DNA from: Roseivirga sp.
GTDB taxonomy: Bacteria > Bacteroidota > Bacteroidia > Cytophagales > Cyclobacteriaceae
Assembly: GCA_021404565.1 (NCBI GenBank)
Contig: JAAWWF010000004.1
Span: 186,001-250,000, forward strand
Direction of reading: 5' to 3'
DNA length: 64,000 nt
The stretch's first letter is position 1, and each line of letters begins with the position of its first letter. The position numbers and the translations under genes are program-made. Below the pieces are notes generated by a model. It saw only the letters and a list, made by a program, of their open reading frames with translations. It had not been told where the DNA came from and did not search any database. Positions 34,299 to 43,331 of the stretch are shown here, piece after piece.

Positions 34299-34700
34299 TT
34301 AGTTTCCTCCTCGTCCGCCTCTGCCTCTTCTCTGTGGAGGGTTTTCTTTTATCCATTTTTCATAAGCCGTCCACTGGGTAGCACTAAAAATTTTCTTCAG
34401 TTCCTCGTTATGTGCAGCCCTTAATTCTCCAAATGCTTCTCTCATAGCTTCCCGGTCTCCACTGCCGCGCAATTCCTGCATCTTTACTCTTTGCTCTTCA
34501 CCGCTTTTGATCAACAAATCATACACCTTGGTGTGCTGTTCATCAGAGAGCCCAAACTCTTCCTGCCACTTGTCTGCTGTGGCCTGTGCTCTTTCTTTCG
34601 GGTCTGGTCTTTCGCCTCTCTGGCCGCCACCGCGTTGGGCTTCTGCTGTCATCAAGCCAACCATCAGCAGCATGCTCAATATCATTACAGATTTTCTCAT
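34299..34700 (-). CDS. Small periplasmic Spy/DUF4890-like protein
   Basis: About 133 residues from the ATG at 34700, which begins a signal peptide (KSVMILSMLLMVGLMTAEAQ). The mature protein is almost entirely helical and charged, with two LTxxQ-like segments (FGLSDEQHTKVYDLL and IFSATQWTAYEKWI). It has a Gly/Arg-rich segment after the signal peptide and at the C-terminus (RRGRGGRGGN). Layout and length suit Spy/CpxP-like periplasmic stress proteins or the DUF4890 group. Whether it acts as a chaperone is inference. Single-gene unit with its own terminator. Confidence 0.65.
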   Translation of the reverse strand: MRKSVMILSMLLMVGLMTAEAQRGGGQRGERPDPKERAQATADKWQEEFGLSDEQHTKVYDLLIKSGEEQRVKMQELRGSGDREAMREAFGELRAAHNEELKKIFSATQWTAYEKWIKENPPQRRGRGGRGGN

Positions 34701-34828
34701 GTTTTTATTGGTTTGGTAGTAAGACAATTTTGACCTGAAAAGGTTTAAAACCCAATGTCAAGAAGTTCGGTTTTGGATGGTTGAATGCCGAAAAGCAGCT
34801 TGTCTGTTGAACTCTGGACTTGTAAGCT

Positions 34829-36031
34829 CTAATCTATCTCTCCGGAACCAATCAGCTCCTCTCCGTCATACCAGGCCACAAACTGACCGGGTGCTATGCC
34901 TCGCTGGTGTTCATCAAAGATGAGGTAGAGACCATCTTCTTCCATAAACAGCTCAACCTTTTCAAGGGGTTGGCGGTAGCGAATTCGGGCCATTTGCTGT
35001 CTTGATTCTCCCGGTTTTAGAGCCAGATCTTCGCGTACCCAATGCACATTGCTATCGGCCACAAAAAGGCCTTTACGCAATAAACCAGGATGATTTTCTC
35101 CCTGCCCCGTGTAGATGGTATTTGATTTAGTGTCTTTTTCAATGACAAACAAAGGCTCTGGTGTACCTCCTACAGCCAGTCCTTTTCTCTGGCCAATGGT
35201 GAAGTAATGCGCACCATTATGCTCACCTACTTTTTTGCCATCAGAAGGAGCATAGGTATAGGGTTTGGCCAGAAATTCCAGCTCTTCTTTTTTAGAGTCA
35301 AATGCTTGCGCATCAGCTTCGTGAAAATCGTTGAAGTTGTCGGCATTGGTTGCCAACTCCCTGATCTGTCCTTTTTTCGGGGCCAGCTGCATTTGCAGAA
35401 AATCAGGTAATCTCACCTTGCCAATAAAGCAAAGTCCCTGCGAATCTTTTTTCTCTGCAGTCGCAAGTCCCTGAGCCCTCGCAATTTCACGTACCTCTGG
35501 CTTTTGCAAGTGTCCGATAGGGAAGAGGGCCTTTGAGAGCTGTTCCTGATTTAACTGACAGAGAAAGTAACTCTGATCTTTATTATTATCAGCTCCGGCC
35601 AGAAGGCGATGGGTTTCTTTGCCATCTACCTCAATGGTTTCTTTCTGGCAGTAATGTCCGGTGGCCACAAAGTCAGCTTTGAGCTTCATAGCCGCTTTAA
35701 GGAAGATATCAAACTTTACTTCGCGATTACAAAGTACATCCGGGTTAGGCGTACGTCCTTGCTCATATTCCTTGAACATATAGTCCACAATACGCTCTTT
35801 GTATTGCTCGCTCAGGTCAATCACATGAAAGGGAATACCCAACATCTCGGCTACCGCCAGAGCATCGTTACTATCTTCTACCCAGGGACATTCCTCGCTG
35901 ATGATTACAGAATCATCTACCCAATTGCGCATAAACATGCCTATTACCTCATATCCCTGCTCTTGCAGCAAGTATGCTGTCACACTGGAATCTACCCCTC
36001 CTGAAAGCCCTACAACTACTCTTTTTGCCAT
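34829..36031 (-). CDS. mnmA: tRNA-specific 2-thiouridylase MnmA
   Basis: About 400 residues. It makes 2-thiouridine at the wobble position U34 of Lys, Glu and Gln tRNAs, using ATP to activate uracil and a persulfide sulfur relay. The PP-loop SGGVDSS (residues 10-16) binds ATP. C101 in [12 protein letters not shown] and C201 in [10 protein letters not shown] are the two catalytic cysteines, and TGHY at 124-127 and KDQSYFL at 151-157 are family signatures. The length includes a Bacteroidota-type insertion near residues 228-260. The ATG at 36031 is preferred over TTG at 36034. A TATTTTTG on the minus strand (36069-36076) is a possible -7 element. Confidence 0.97.
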   Translation of the reverse strand: MAKRVVVGLSGGVDSSVTAYLLQEQGYEVIGMFMRNWVDDSVIISEECPWVEDSNDALAVAEMLGIPFHVIDLSEQYKERIVDYMFKEYEQGRTPNPDVLCNREVKFDIFLKAAMKLKADFVATGHYCQKETIEVDGKETHRLLAGADNNKDQSYFLCQLNQEQLSKALFPIGHLQKPEVREIARAQGLATAEKKDSQGLCFIGKVRLPDFLQMQLAPKKGQIRELATNADNFNDFHEADAQAFDSKKEELEFLAKPYTYAPSDGKKVGEHNGAHYFTIGQRKGLAVGGTPEPLFVIEKDTKSNTIYTGQGENHPGLLRKGLFVADSNVHWVREDLALKPGESRQQMARIRYRQPLEKVELFMEEDGLYLIFDEHQRGIAPGQFVAWYDGEELIGSGEID

Positions 36032-36119
36032 CAATCTGCTCCTTTGAATCAGCTTAACAAAGCTTGCGCAAAAATAGTTGATTTTGGATTGAAAAAATGA
36101 GGTATAGCTATTCCGTTAC

Positions 36120-36944
36120 TTATTCCGGCCGGAAGAATAATCTCACATTATGAGCTGTGCGAACCGAATGACCTTCTATCTTTCCAGGGATCCAAATAGG
36201 ATGAATGGTCTTTAAGTACTCCGAAGCTCGGTGAAGCAGTGCCTGTTCATATCGTGCATTGCCCTTTGTATAATCAGCATAATAGGAAACGTGTAGATTG
36301 TCAATTGAACTATCCTTTTCAACAATAAACCCCAGGTCCATATGAGGCCATCTATCAGTAACCGTATCTTTCTCAATGGGTATATGTTCTACGACAAGTA
36401 GAAAATTATAATCATCTTTTTCATGTGCTGTATTGGTAAGGTACGGTCCCTCATCGCAATACCATGAGTCTACAGGGGCATCGTTTAAAACAGCATTTTT
36501 AATAAACAGACTATCAGCCTTTTTAAGAAGATTTTCTTTGAATCCGGGTCCGAATCGCTCATTCAGAACTCCATCCATATAGTCTGCATAGCAACCTTGG
36601 GTGTTACCACTAGTAAAGAAGTCGTAGATTAACTCCAGATCAAAGGTAATGTCATAGCTTTTACAAAGTTCTCTCAGCTCTTTCTCAAATCGATAGGGCA
36701 TTGTGCCGAAACCGAATCGTTGTGTAAATACGACATTGCCATTCTTTACATCTCTTTTGGCTTTCTTTACATCTTCACGGCAAAGTTGGTCTGAGAAGGC
36801 CGGGTCTCTGGCGTATGCAATTCTCTTCTCCAGATCCGGCTCGTATATCCCGGGCCTGAGGACGACAGTAAGTTGTATGAAAACTACCAGGCTCAACAGA
36901 AACGTTGAGAGTATAAAGAACATAAGCTTTCTTTTCCTGCTCAT
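36120..36944 (-). CDS. Membrane-anchored protein of unknown function
   Basis: 274 residues. An N-terminal anchor (KLMFFILSTFLLSLVVFIQLTVVL) is followed by a periplasmic domain with cysteines (LCREDVKK, LRELCKSYDI, TQGCYADYMDG, WYCDEGPYL). The C-terminal ~50 residues (TIHPIWIPGKIEGHSVRTAHN then VRLFFRPE) weakly recall the TonB C-terminal fold, where W-x-P and G-x-x-V precede the last strand. I do not recognise the rest. It is divergent from the LytS-type kinase at 37179 across 234 bases that contain a small inverted repeat (ATCATTT...AAATGAT near 37038-37056). Confidence 0.65.
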   Translation of the reverse strand: MSRKRKLMFFILSTFLLSLVVFIQLTVVLRPGIYEPDLEKRIAYARDPAFSDQLCREDVKKAKRDVKNGNVVFTQRFGFGTMPYRFEKELRELCKSYDITFDLELIYDFFTSGNTQGCYADYMDGVLNERFGPGFKENLLKKADSLFIKNAVLNDAPVDSWYCDEGPYLTNTAHEKDDYNFLLVVEHIPIEKDTVTDRWPHMDLGFIVEKDSSIDNLHVSYYADYTKGNARYEQALLHRASEYLKTIHPIWIPGKIEGHSVRTAHNVRLFFRPE

Positions 36945-37155
36945 TTTTGATCAAACCGCAGTTCTATCTCATTTGATTTTGATGTCACTAACGCATAATG
37001 TCTTGATGTGGATTCATTTCATGAGTAGGACTACGGATTTATCATTTTATGTAAATGATAGGATTTTTTATGTGAACCTGCCTTTAGGAGCTATCAACAG
37101 AATATTATCAACCGGTTCAGTTTTACGATTTGAAGCTATGAAATAATGAAAAACC

Positions 37156-37163
37156 TATATTTG
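37156..37163 (+). promoter_or_regulatory. Candidate -7 element of the LytS/LytTR operon
   Basis: TATATTTG matches TAnnTTTG and lies 15 bases before the kinase ATG. The nearest TTG (37130-37132) is 23 bases upstream, a little farther than usual, so support is moderate. Confidence 0.35.
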
Positions 37164-37178
37164 AACGAACTGAGTTGA

Positions 37179-38228
37179 ATGAAGCGCAAGACCCTCCTGT
37201 GGCATACTGTATTCTGGATCGTCTATATGGCGATCTTCACCTTTGTAGAGGGAGGTTATCAAAACAATTTTGATGAAGCATTTGCCCTCGAAGCATCTTA
37301 TTTGCCTTCGCGCCTGATGCTGGTATATTTCAACTACTTCTTTCTGCTGCCTCGCTTTTTGCTCAAACGCAAAATCGAGAAATATGTGGGCTATACATTA
37401 ATTACTATCATCATTGCCACAATGATTCAGCGGGTTTTGGGTTTCTATCTTATCAACCCTCTGATCTTTCCTGATTGGCAACAGGGGCCGTTTTTTGAAG
37501 CTTTTCGCATTGCACAGGCAGGCATGATCATCACTTCTCCTATGATTTTCCTTATCGGTATGACCGTGGTGATCCGCTGGGCTGGCTCTGAAAAAAAGAT
37601 GCAGGAACTGGCGCGGGAAAAAGTAGAAACTGAGCTGAAATATTTGCGTAATCAGGTAAATCCACATTTCTTTTTCAATACGCTGAACAACCTCTATGGT
37701 CTGGCACAGGAGAAGTCGGATAAAACCCCGGAAGTGGTGCTGAAGCTCTCCGAGTTGATGAGCTATATGCTTTATGAAACGAATAAGCCCCTGATTCAAC
37801 TCAGCAGGGAGATCGACTATATCCGCAACTATATCTCATTGGAGGAGCAGCGCTATCAGGACAGGTTTAGCTGTAACCTGAGTATCAAGGGAGAGATTGG
37901 CAAGGTAAAAGTGCCACCCATGCTGGTGCTGCCCTTTGTGGAGAATGCATTTAAGCATGGTATCAATAAAGAGTCGGAGGGAGCCTGGATGAACATAGAC
38001 CTTAAAGTGGATCAGAGAAAGCTGTACTTTAATGTAGAAAACAGCCTGGCGACAGAGGAGAAGCCGGACACGAAAAATGGTGGTCTGGGTATAAAGAATG
38101 TGGAACGAAGACTGGAACTGCTTTACCCTCAAGCTCATACACTTGTATATGGACCAGAAGCAGAAAAATACAGTATAGCATTGACGATAGATTTAACACA
38201 ACTAAGCCAACCGGGAAATGACGCTTAA
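37179..38228 (+). CDS. LytS-type sensor histidine kinase
   Basis: 349 residues. Four N-terminal membrane helices (LLWHTVFWIVYMAIFTFV, RLMLVYFNYFFLLPRFLL, GYTLITIIIATMIQRVLGF, IITSPMIFLIGMTVVIRW) are followed by a coiled linker. The His_kinase box is RNQVNPHFFFNTLNNL with H163, and the HATPase domain has LVLPFVENAFKHGIN and GLGIKNVERRLELLYP. No separate sensory domain is present. The gene overlaps the LytTR regulator by 11 bases, so the pair is translationally coupled. Confidence 0.93.
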   Translation: MKRKTLLWHTVFWIVYMAIFTFVEGGYQNNFDEAFALEASYLPSRLMLVYFNYFFLLPRFLLKRKIEKYVGYTLITIIIATMIQRVLGFYLINPLIFPDWQQGPFFEAFRIAQAGMIITSPMIFLIGMTVVIRWAGSEKKMQELAREKVETELKYLRNQVNPHFFFNTLNNLYGLAQEKSDKTPEVVLKLSELMSYMLYETNKPLIQLSREIDYIRNYISLEEQRYQDRFSCNLSIKGEIGKVKVPPMLVLPFVENAFKHGINKESEGAWMNIDLKVDQRKLYFNVENSLATEEKPDTKNGGLGIKNVERRLELLYPQAHTLVYGPEAEKYSIALTIDLTQLSQPGNDA

Positions 38229-38925
38229 GTGCCTGATAGTAGATGATGAGCCTGTAGCACAGGGTATTCTCGAACGCTATATCCATCAATTGGATGGGCT
38301 GATGCTGGTGGCGAAATGCAAGAATGCCCTGGAAGCCAATGATTGGCTGAGAAAGGCGGAGGTGGACCTGATTTTTCTTGATATAGAAATGCCGCATATT
38401 GATGGACTGAATTTTCTTAGTACACTCATCAATCCACCCAAAGTGATTCTGACCACCGCTTACCGGGAATATGCCCTGGAAGGTTACGAACTCAACGTTA
38501 TTGACTATCTGCTCAAACCCATCTCGCTGGAGCGTTTTATGAAAGCGGTGAATAAAGTGGTCGATAAGCAGGATTCTGTCCAGAAAGATGAAGCTCCTAC
38601 TAGTGATGAAGATTACCTGTATATCAAAGCTGATAAAAAGATGGTACAGGTGTACTTCAAGGACATTTTGTATATAGAAGGGCTGAGCAATTATGTAAGA
38701 ATCTTCACTTCAGGTAAACCGATTATCAGCTATCAAAAGCTCAGCTACCTGGAAAAGGTATTACCCCACAAAGACTTTTTCCGTTGCCATAGGTCTTATA
38801 TTGTCTCCGGCAGAAACATAAAGGCCTATAATTCTACTCACCTGGAGATAGGGCAGACCGAAATTCCTATTGGGGGTAGTTATCGTGAAATGACCCTCGA
38901 ACGCCTTAAACCTTTTGAGGCATAA
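38218..38925 (+). CDS. LytTR-type response regulator
   Basis: 235 residues. The receiver has D9-D10-E11, phospho-acceptor D55 in LIFLDIEMPHIDG, Thr in VILTTAYREYAL and Lys in VIDYLLKPIS. The LytTR domain spans residues ~130-235 (LYIKADKKMVQVYFKDILYI, LSNYVRIF, FFRCHRSYIVSGRNI, IPIGGSYREMTLERL). It is the partner of the kinase at 37179. Targets are unknown; the two LytTR regulators in this window are similar in layout but clearly different proteins. Confidence 0.93.
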   Translation: MTLKCLIVDDEPVAQGILERYIHQLDGLMLVAKCKNALEANDWLRKAEVDLIFLDIEMPHIDGLNFLSTLINPPKVILTTAYREYALEGYELNVIDYLLKPISLERFMKAVNKVVDKQDSVQKDEAPTSDEDYLYIKADKKMVQVYFKDILYIEGLSNYVRIFTSGKPIISYQKLSYLEKVLPHKDFFRCHRSYIVSGRNIKAYNSTHLEIGQTEIPIGGSYREMTLERLKPFEA

Positions 38926-39194
38926 TTTGGTACATTGGTTAACCGGTGATCAGGGAATTGGTAGAGATTCGCTGCTCAGACGTTAGAGGTTTTGGCAGCA
39001 GGTTATCAGTAAACCCGTGATCAGTTATCAGGGCTTTTAGGATAAACTTGGGTATGGCCGGTGTCCTTAACTGATTTTGGACCAGAGTTCAATCCTCAAC
39101 GATCAGGAGAGTAGAACCCCTTTTAATTTAGTGAAGGACCCCATCCATATTATTAACAATTAACCGATAACCTGCTAACCACGATTAACCAAAC
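38926..39194. other. Gene-free region with degenerate GTTATCAG words
   Basis: 269 bases between convergent genes. Words such as GTGATCAG, GTTATCAG and TTATCAGGG recur, as they do (in the form CTGATAACC) in the gene-free stretch 8960-9215. This may be a very degenerate dispersed repeat. No gene or clear terminator was seen. Confidence 0.3.
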
Positions 39195-39695
39195 CTAGGC
39201 CGTAATAACATCCACCAGCTCTTCCTTTTTGTTTCTCAGGTCGAGGCCGCCCTCTAAAACTGATTTCAGATTGGCCAGGTAAAATATCCAGCCTTTGGAA
39301 TCGCCTACAAAGTGCTGAAGCATGGTTTCCTGATCTGTGGGAAGGTCACTTTCTACGAGTTGAACAATGGTTTCTCCGGCTTCCTGATAGACTGATATAG
39401 TCACAGGACAGCCTAGTGAGAAGGTAAATACGAATTCGTCTTTGCCGTTTGCCTTAAGCACTTTGCCCTTTTCCATCACACTGTCCGGGTAGCCGTACCA
39501 AAGCCATTCATAGGTATCGCCTTCGGTAAGCAGACTATCTTTTGCCTTTTCATTTCCAGCTGCATCCTTAAAGTTGGCATCTCTCAAAAACCATTTTTCC
39601 AGACCGGCAGGGGTGGCCCAGCATTCGTAGGCCTCTTTTATGCTGGTGTTCAGGTTAACCCTCAATTTGAATTTACTCCATTGTGATTGTTCCAT
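39195..39695 (-). CDS. AHSA1/START-like (SRPBCC) protein
   Basis: 166 residues, cytoplasmic. The fold is the helix-grip SRPBCC type: KLRVNLNTSIKEAYECWATP, then GLEKWFLRDA, DTYEWLWYGYPDSVMEKGKV, FTFSLGCPVTISVYQEAGET and the long C-terminal helix MLQHFVGDSKGWIFYLANLK. This is the pattern of Bacteroidota AHSA1-like proteins. Ligand unknown. It is followed on the same strand, upstream, by an AraC regulator at 39830-40738 with 134 bases between, so a regulatory link is possible but not shown. Confidence 0.85.
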   Translation of the reverse strand: MEQSQWSKFKLRVNLNTSIKEAYECWATPAGLEKWFLRDANFKDAAGNEKAKDSLLTEGDTYEWLWYGYPDSVMEKGKVLKANGKDEFVFTFSLGCPVTISVYQEAGETIVQLVESDLPTDQETMLQHFVGDSKGWIFYLANLKSVLEGGLDLRNKKEELVDVITA

Positions 39696-39829
39696 GATGT
39701 TGTCTTTTTGTTTTAGTCAAAAGTAGGAGAAGGCCTGTGGCTCAATTTTCTAAAAATTGAGAATTTTATCTGGTTAATAAAACAGACAGAGGTCTCGTTA
39801 ATGATCGCATCAAGCTACTCTCTGTCTCA

Positions 39830-40738
39830 CTAGCTCATTCCAGCCTGTTTTCTATAGGCGCTGGGACTTAGCCCTTCCTGTCTGTTGAATTGGTAGCTGA
39901 AGGAGGATAGTACTTCAAAGCCGAGCTGTTCGCTGATTTCCTGAATGGACAGGCTTGTCTCCGTCAGGAGTTTTTTAGCCAACTTTAGTCTGCCTTGCAT
40001 AAGGTACTGATGCGGAGTGATACCAAAAGCCGTTTTGAAGTTTCTCAGGAAGTGTTCCGGATTCATCATGGCTATACCGGCAGAATTTTGCAATGCAATA
40101 TTTGCCGTTAAATGCTCATCCATCCAGTTTTTGGCAAGGCTGAGCCTTTTGTAAAGATCAACCCGGGTAGATTTTTTGACAACAGGAAGCCTGGACGAAA
40201 TAGCAATGGCCTTATAGTTTTCTTCCGAAAGGTTTTGGAGCAAGGATCTGAGAAGGGCATCCGTTTTTAGCGCCTGAAAGGAAGCGCAGCTTTGACTGAG
40301 CCGCATTACCTGCCTCAATTGGCTGTTGAGTGAAGCCCGGGTGTAGTGAATATGCTCTATCAGGCTTCGGTCTCTTAATTCTTCATAAGTCGGTTCTTTT
40401 TCGCTATCCACATTTTTATGGAAGATTTCAGCTGCCACCACATCTGCCAGAATGCTCCTGAAGAAAACCAGAACCGGCTGACTGGCAGATTTACCTGATA
40501 GCTTAAGCCGACTCCCTCTATTGACAACGGCAAAGGAACTTGAGTCCAGCAGCAGGTTTTGATCATTAATGTAAAAGAGTGTCTGACCTCTCAGGCAGGT
40601 AATTAGTCCAAAACCCGTCAGTCCGAAATCATGCGAAAATGTACTTTCAAAAACCTCTGTAAGAAACAAGTGATCTGCAAACTCAGGGACTGTGTCGTTT
40701 TTGTTGCTGATCCCTGTGGTAATAGGCCGGATGATCAT
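39830..40738 (-). CDS. AraC family regulator with soluble N-terminal domain
   Basis: 302 residues. The N-terminal ~140 residues are a cupin-like ligand-binding domain (LTGFGLITCLRGQTLFYIND, SSSFAVVNRGSRLKLSG). It has no membrane helices, unlike the other three AraC proteins in the window. The C-terminal double HTH (residues ~200-300) shows IALQNSAGIAMMNPEHFLRNF, LSIQEISEQLGFEVLSSFSY and QEGLSPSAYRK. The ligand may be a small cytoplasmic molecule. Its gene start is followed upstream by the remnant of a RidA-like gene. Confidence 0.9.
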   Translation of the reverse strand: MIIRPITTGISNKNDTVPEFADHLFLTEVFESTFSHDFGLTGFGLITCLRGQTLFYINDQNLLLDSSSFAVVNRGSRLKLSGKSASQPVLVFFRSILADVVAAEIFHKNVDSEKEPTYEELRDRSLIEHIHYTRASLNSQLRQVMRLSQSCASFQALKTDALLRSLLQNLSEENYKAIAISSRLPVVKKSTRVDLYKRLSLAKNWMDEHLTANIALQNSAGIAMMNPEHFLRNFKTAFGITPHQYLMQGRLKLAKKLLTETSLSIQEISEQLGFEVLSSFSYQFNRQEGLSPSAYRKQAGMS

Positions 40739-40769
40739 TTAGCAATCTAGCGAAGTCCGGCCGAAATAA

Positions 40770-40814
40770 TCAAACCTTCATAGTAAAGGATGAAGTAATA
40801 CATATGTAGAAATT
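40770..40814 (-). pseudogene. Remnant of the 3' end of a RidA-like gene
   Basis: On the minus strand this stretch reads NFYICITSSFTMKV followed by TGA. The intact gene at 41002-41532 ends NFSVGITSSFTLKV followed by TGA. Ten of fourteen residues and the stop are identical, in the same orientation, 232 bases further downstream. It is a decayed partial duplicate. Further upstream the similarity fades and a stop codon appears. Confidence 0.65.
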
Positions 40815-41001
40815 CAGGGACTGTATTCCATCGCACACCCTTTATTTCCCTGAAGGGAAGGCTTCTCGCGGATCATTTAGGGCTGTTTCTCCTTTAATCT
40901 CCTCCTGTTCAAAGGAGGAGTCCGCTTGTAGAAACTGTGAAATAGACAGCAAGTTGCCTGCGAGAGGTGGTTGAAATATCGGTTGTTCACTTCTCCACAA
41001 A

Positions 41002-41532
41002 TCAAACCTTCAGTGTAAAGGAGGAGGTAATACCGACAGAGAAGTTCCTGGCCAGATTGTCTACACCATAAATTCCCCGCGTATGCGTTCCCCGATCGTC
41101 CAGCACCTTTACAAATAGATCTGAAGCACCATTGGCTACTTTAGGTGCCTCATCCCAGCCCACAGCGCACTGATAGTAAATATCCAGATGATTGAGTCCT
41201 TCCACCCTCTCAAATCCCACATAGTGATCAATCTGGGCGAGTATATTAAGGGCAGTCAACTCCGCAGCTTTATAGCCATCGGCCGTAGACAGTTCCCAGC
41301 CATAGCGTCCTGTGTATTTGTATTCATCACCCAGAATCGGAAACTGAATCGCCACATAGGCAATGTTGCCTCTCACATTTACTGAAACATAAGAACCACC
41401 CGGAGGGGCAATAGGAGGCAGGCTGAGATTAAGTGCTTTGAGCTCGTCTGTGATCATGTCTGTAAAAGTATTGAGATCAGCGAATGGTTCCGAAGGGAGC
41501 GCGTTTTTTAGTTTTGCGTGAAGACCTTCCAT
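41002..41532 (-). CDS. RidA/YjgF-like protein
   Basis: 176 residues, matching the YjgF_endoribonc-like branch of the RidA superfamily. RidA proteins hydrolyse reactive enamine/imine intermediates. The family segments are GSYVSVNVRGNIAYVAIQFP, AAELTALNILAQIDHYVGF, ANGASDLFVKVLDDRGTHT and RGIYGVDNLARNFSVGI. The Arg in THTRGIYG matches the substrate-contacting Arg of RidA. The branch is longer than the classic ~130-residue enzymes because of an N-terminal helix, seen here as residues 1-50. Activity of this branch is less certain. A remnant duplicate of its 3' end lies downstream. Confidence 0.88.
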   Translation of the reverse strand: MEGLHAKLKNALPSEPFADLNTFTDMITDELKALNLSLPPIAPPGGSYVSVNVRGNIAYVAIQFPILGDEYKYTGRYGWELSTADGYKAAELTALNILAQIDHYVGFERVEGLNHLDIYYQCAVGWDEAPKVANGASDLFVKVLDDRGTHTRGIYGVDNLARNFSVGITSSFTLKV

Positions 41533-41719
41533 AAGAGTATATGGAAAACAGAACCCTGATTTTTATAAGAGTCAAACATTCCGCCTTTGTGCGGATAAAT
41601 CAGAGAACCGATGAGAGGGAGATAGTTAGACAATTTTATCTGTAATGAAATGTCAGGACCTGCCAGAAGAACTTGCGATTGGGCCTTTATAAAGTGTTCT
41701 TGGGAATATATATTTAGTC

Positions 41720-42775
41720 ATGAGTTCAATAAAGCGTTTTTTGTATTCCAATGGCGATTATAATGGTTACCATATTCATAGGTATGAGAGTGCCGTGGCG
41801 CTAGTGGTTTATGATATGGGCCAGGAGATAGAAAGTTTGAGTTGTGATTTAAAGGGAAATATCAGGGATCACTCTAGAATTGACATCAAGAGAGAAGATC
41901 TTGATCTGGATAGATATTTTGACGAAAATCAAGAGTTACTCGCTTTTGTAACAGAAATTGATGGTCAGCAACGCTGGTCCGGTTTAATGGACATAATTTG
42001 CTGTGGCCTGCCTAAAGAAATGAATTGTGATGACGTGATGAAAATGGTATGGGCTTATGAGAGAAAGAATATGATAGAGGGTGGATTGTATGAAGATGAT
42101 TTTGATATTATGCCATACTATATACGTCAGGATGAATTGAAAGAGAAGATCATTTCTGATGTCGATCTTGAGTTAAATGATCTTGATTGGATTGCGGGCT
42201 GTGATGTAGGATATTCTGAAGAGACTGATCAAATGGTAGGAGCTATCGTTGTTTTTGACGCCAAAACCATGAAAACTGTGGAATCTGCTACGCATCAGAT
42301 GAAGATATCATTTCCATATATCCCTGGATTATTTTCGTATCGCGAGATTCCACCAATTCTACATGCGTTCGAAAAACTAAAAATTCGGCCAGATCTAATA
42401 GTCTGTGATGCGCATGGAATTTCTCATCCCAGAGGAATAGGTATGGCGTCACATCTGGGAGTAATGTTGGATATTCCCACGATTGGTTGTGCTAAGAAGA
42501 GATTGATAGGTGCCTATGACAAATCCGCCCTGAAGGTGGAAAAAGGACATTCTGTGCCTTTGAGATGGAATAGCAGGGACGTAGGAGCGGTTTTACGTTC
42601 CCGGGCTGATGTGAAGCCCGTTTTTGTATCAATAGGGCACAAAATAAACCTTGAGAGTTCTATTGCTATTATACTTGAACTGTGTCAAAAATACAGATTA
42701 CCTGAAACTACAAGGCATGCGGACCGCTTGGTTAATCAGATATTGAAGTCTCGAACAGGGATTGAAGATATCTGA
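41720..42775 (+). CDS. nfi: Endonuclease V with a long N-terminal extension
   Basis: 351 residues; ordinary endonuclease V has about 220-240. The C-terminal part (residues ~155-345) is the complete enzyme, which cuts DNA or RNA one base 3' of deoxyinosine or inosine. D162 in AGCDVGYS, the PYIP wedge at 199-202, E209 in YREIPP, D230 in VCDAHGISHPRG and H333 in TRHADRL fit the catalytic set. Residues 1-130 form an extra acidic domain (HIHRYESAVALVVYD, FDENQELLAFVTEIDG, MKMVWAYERKN) that I do not recognise. The DNA here is visibly more AT-rich than the neighbouring genes, and the gene is isolated, which could reflect transfer. Confidence 0.9.
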   Translation: MSSIKRFLYSNGDYNGYHIHRYESAVALVVYDMGQEIESLSCDLKGNIRDHSRIDIKREDLDLDRYFDENQELLAFVTEIDGQQRWSGLMDIICCGLPKEMNCDDVMKMVWAYERKNMIEGGLYEDDFDIMPYYIRQDELKEKIISDVDLELNDLDWIAGCDVGYSEETDQMVGAIVVFDAKTMKTVESATHQMKISFPYIPGLFSYREIPPILHAFEKLKIRPDLIVCDAHGISHPRGIGMASHLGVMLDIPTIGCAKKRLIGAYDKSALKVEKGHSVPLRWNSRDVGAVLRSRADVKPVFVSIGHKINLESSIAIILELCQKYRLPETTRHADRLVNQILKSRTGIEDI

Positions 42776-42938
42776 TTAATCTACTCCATTAGCAAACAGA
42801 GAACGTTATAATCGGATAGTTAGGGGCAATATGCTTTCTGGGTTATTAGACCTTTTCTAACCATTTCTTCTCTTGATACCACCTCAATCCACCCTGATCT
42901 TTTTACGATTCACCACAATTTCCGAGCAACTCATTTTG

Positions 42939-42990
42939 ATTAGTTGTACAAATATGAAATATATATTACTTTTACTTTTGTACAACTAAT
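42939..42990. promoter_or_regulatory. PadR operator and promoter: 14-base inverted repeat
   Basis: ATTAGTTGTACAAA at 42939-42952 is perfectly mirrored by TTTGTACAACTAAT at 42977-42990. Each arm contains the palindrome TTGTACAA (42944-42951 and 42978-42985), centres 34 bases apart. TACTTTTG at 42973-42980 fits a -7 element and overlaps the right arm, so binding would block transcription. It ends 11 bases before the PadR ATG. Confidence 0.7.
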
Positions 42991-43001
42991 ACAATTGATC
43001 A

Positions 43002-43331
43002 ATGAAAGGTACTTACCTCGGAGAATTTGAAGAGCTCGTGCTGCTAACAGTAGGGGCGCTGTATGACGAAGCCTATGGCGTGGCGGTAATGGATGAGATA
43101 AAGAATGAAACCAAACGTGGCGTCAATATCAGTGCGATCCACTCGGCACTCAGAAGGCTGGAAGAAAAGGGATTTGTAAAGTCGCGTATGGGAGGAGCCA
43201 CCAATGAAAGGGGAGGCAGGCGCAAGCGTTACTTCGTGCTTACCTCTTATGGCAAAAAAGCTCTGGACGATGCACAATCACTGCGCATGAAGCTTTACAA
43301 CCGAATCCCCAATATGTCATTCGGCAATTAA
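43002..43331 (+). CDS. PadR family transcriptional regulator
   Basis: 109 residues, a short PadR (winged HTH plus one C-terminal helix). LGEFEELVLLTVGALYDEAY and GVNISAIHSALRRLEEKGFV form the winged helix, and TNERGGRRKRYFVLTSYGKK is the wing. PadR proteins are usually repressors of membrane-export genes. Its stop overlaps the start of the first permease as TAATG, so it is translated with the array. Perfect palindromic sites directly upstream imply autoregulation. It is clearly homologous to the second PadR at 57198. Confidence 0.93.
   Translation: MKGTYLGEFEELVLLTVGALYDEAYGVAVMDEIKNETKRGVNISAIHSALRRLEEKGFVKSRMGGATNERGGRRKRYFVLTSYGKKALDDAQSLRMKLYNRIPNMSFGN

Noticed and set aside
36703-37146. 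Plus-strand 147-codon frame
   Set aside because: Mostly antisense to the better supported membrane-anchored protein at 36120-36944.
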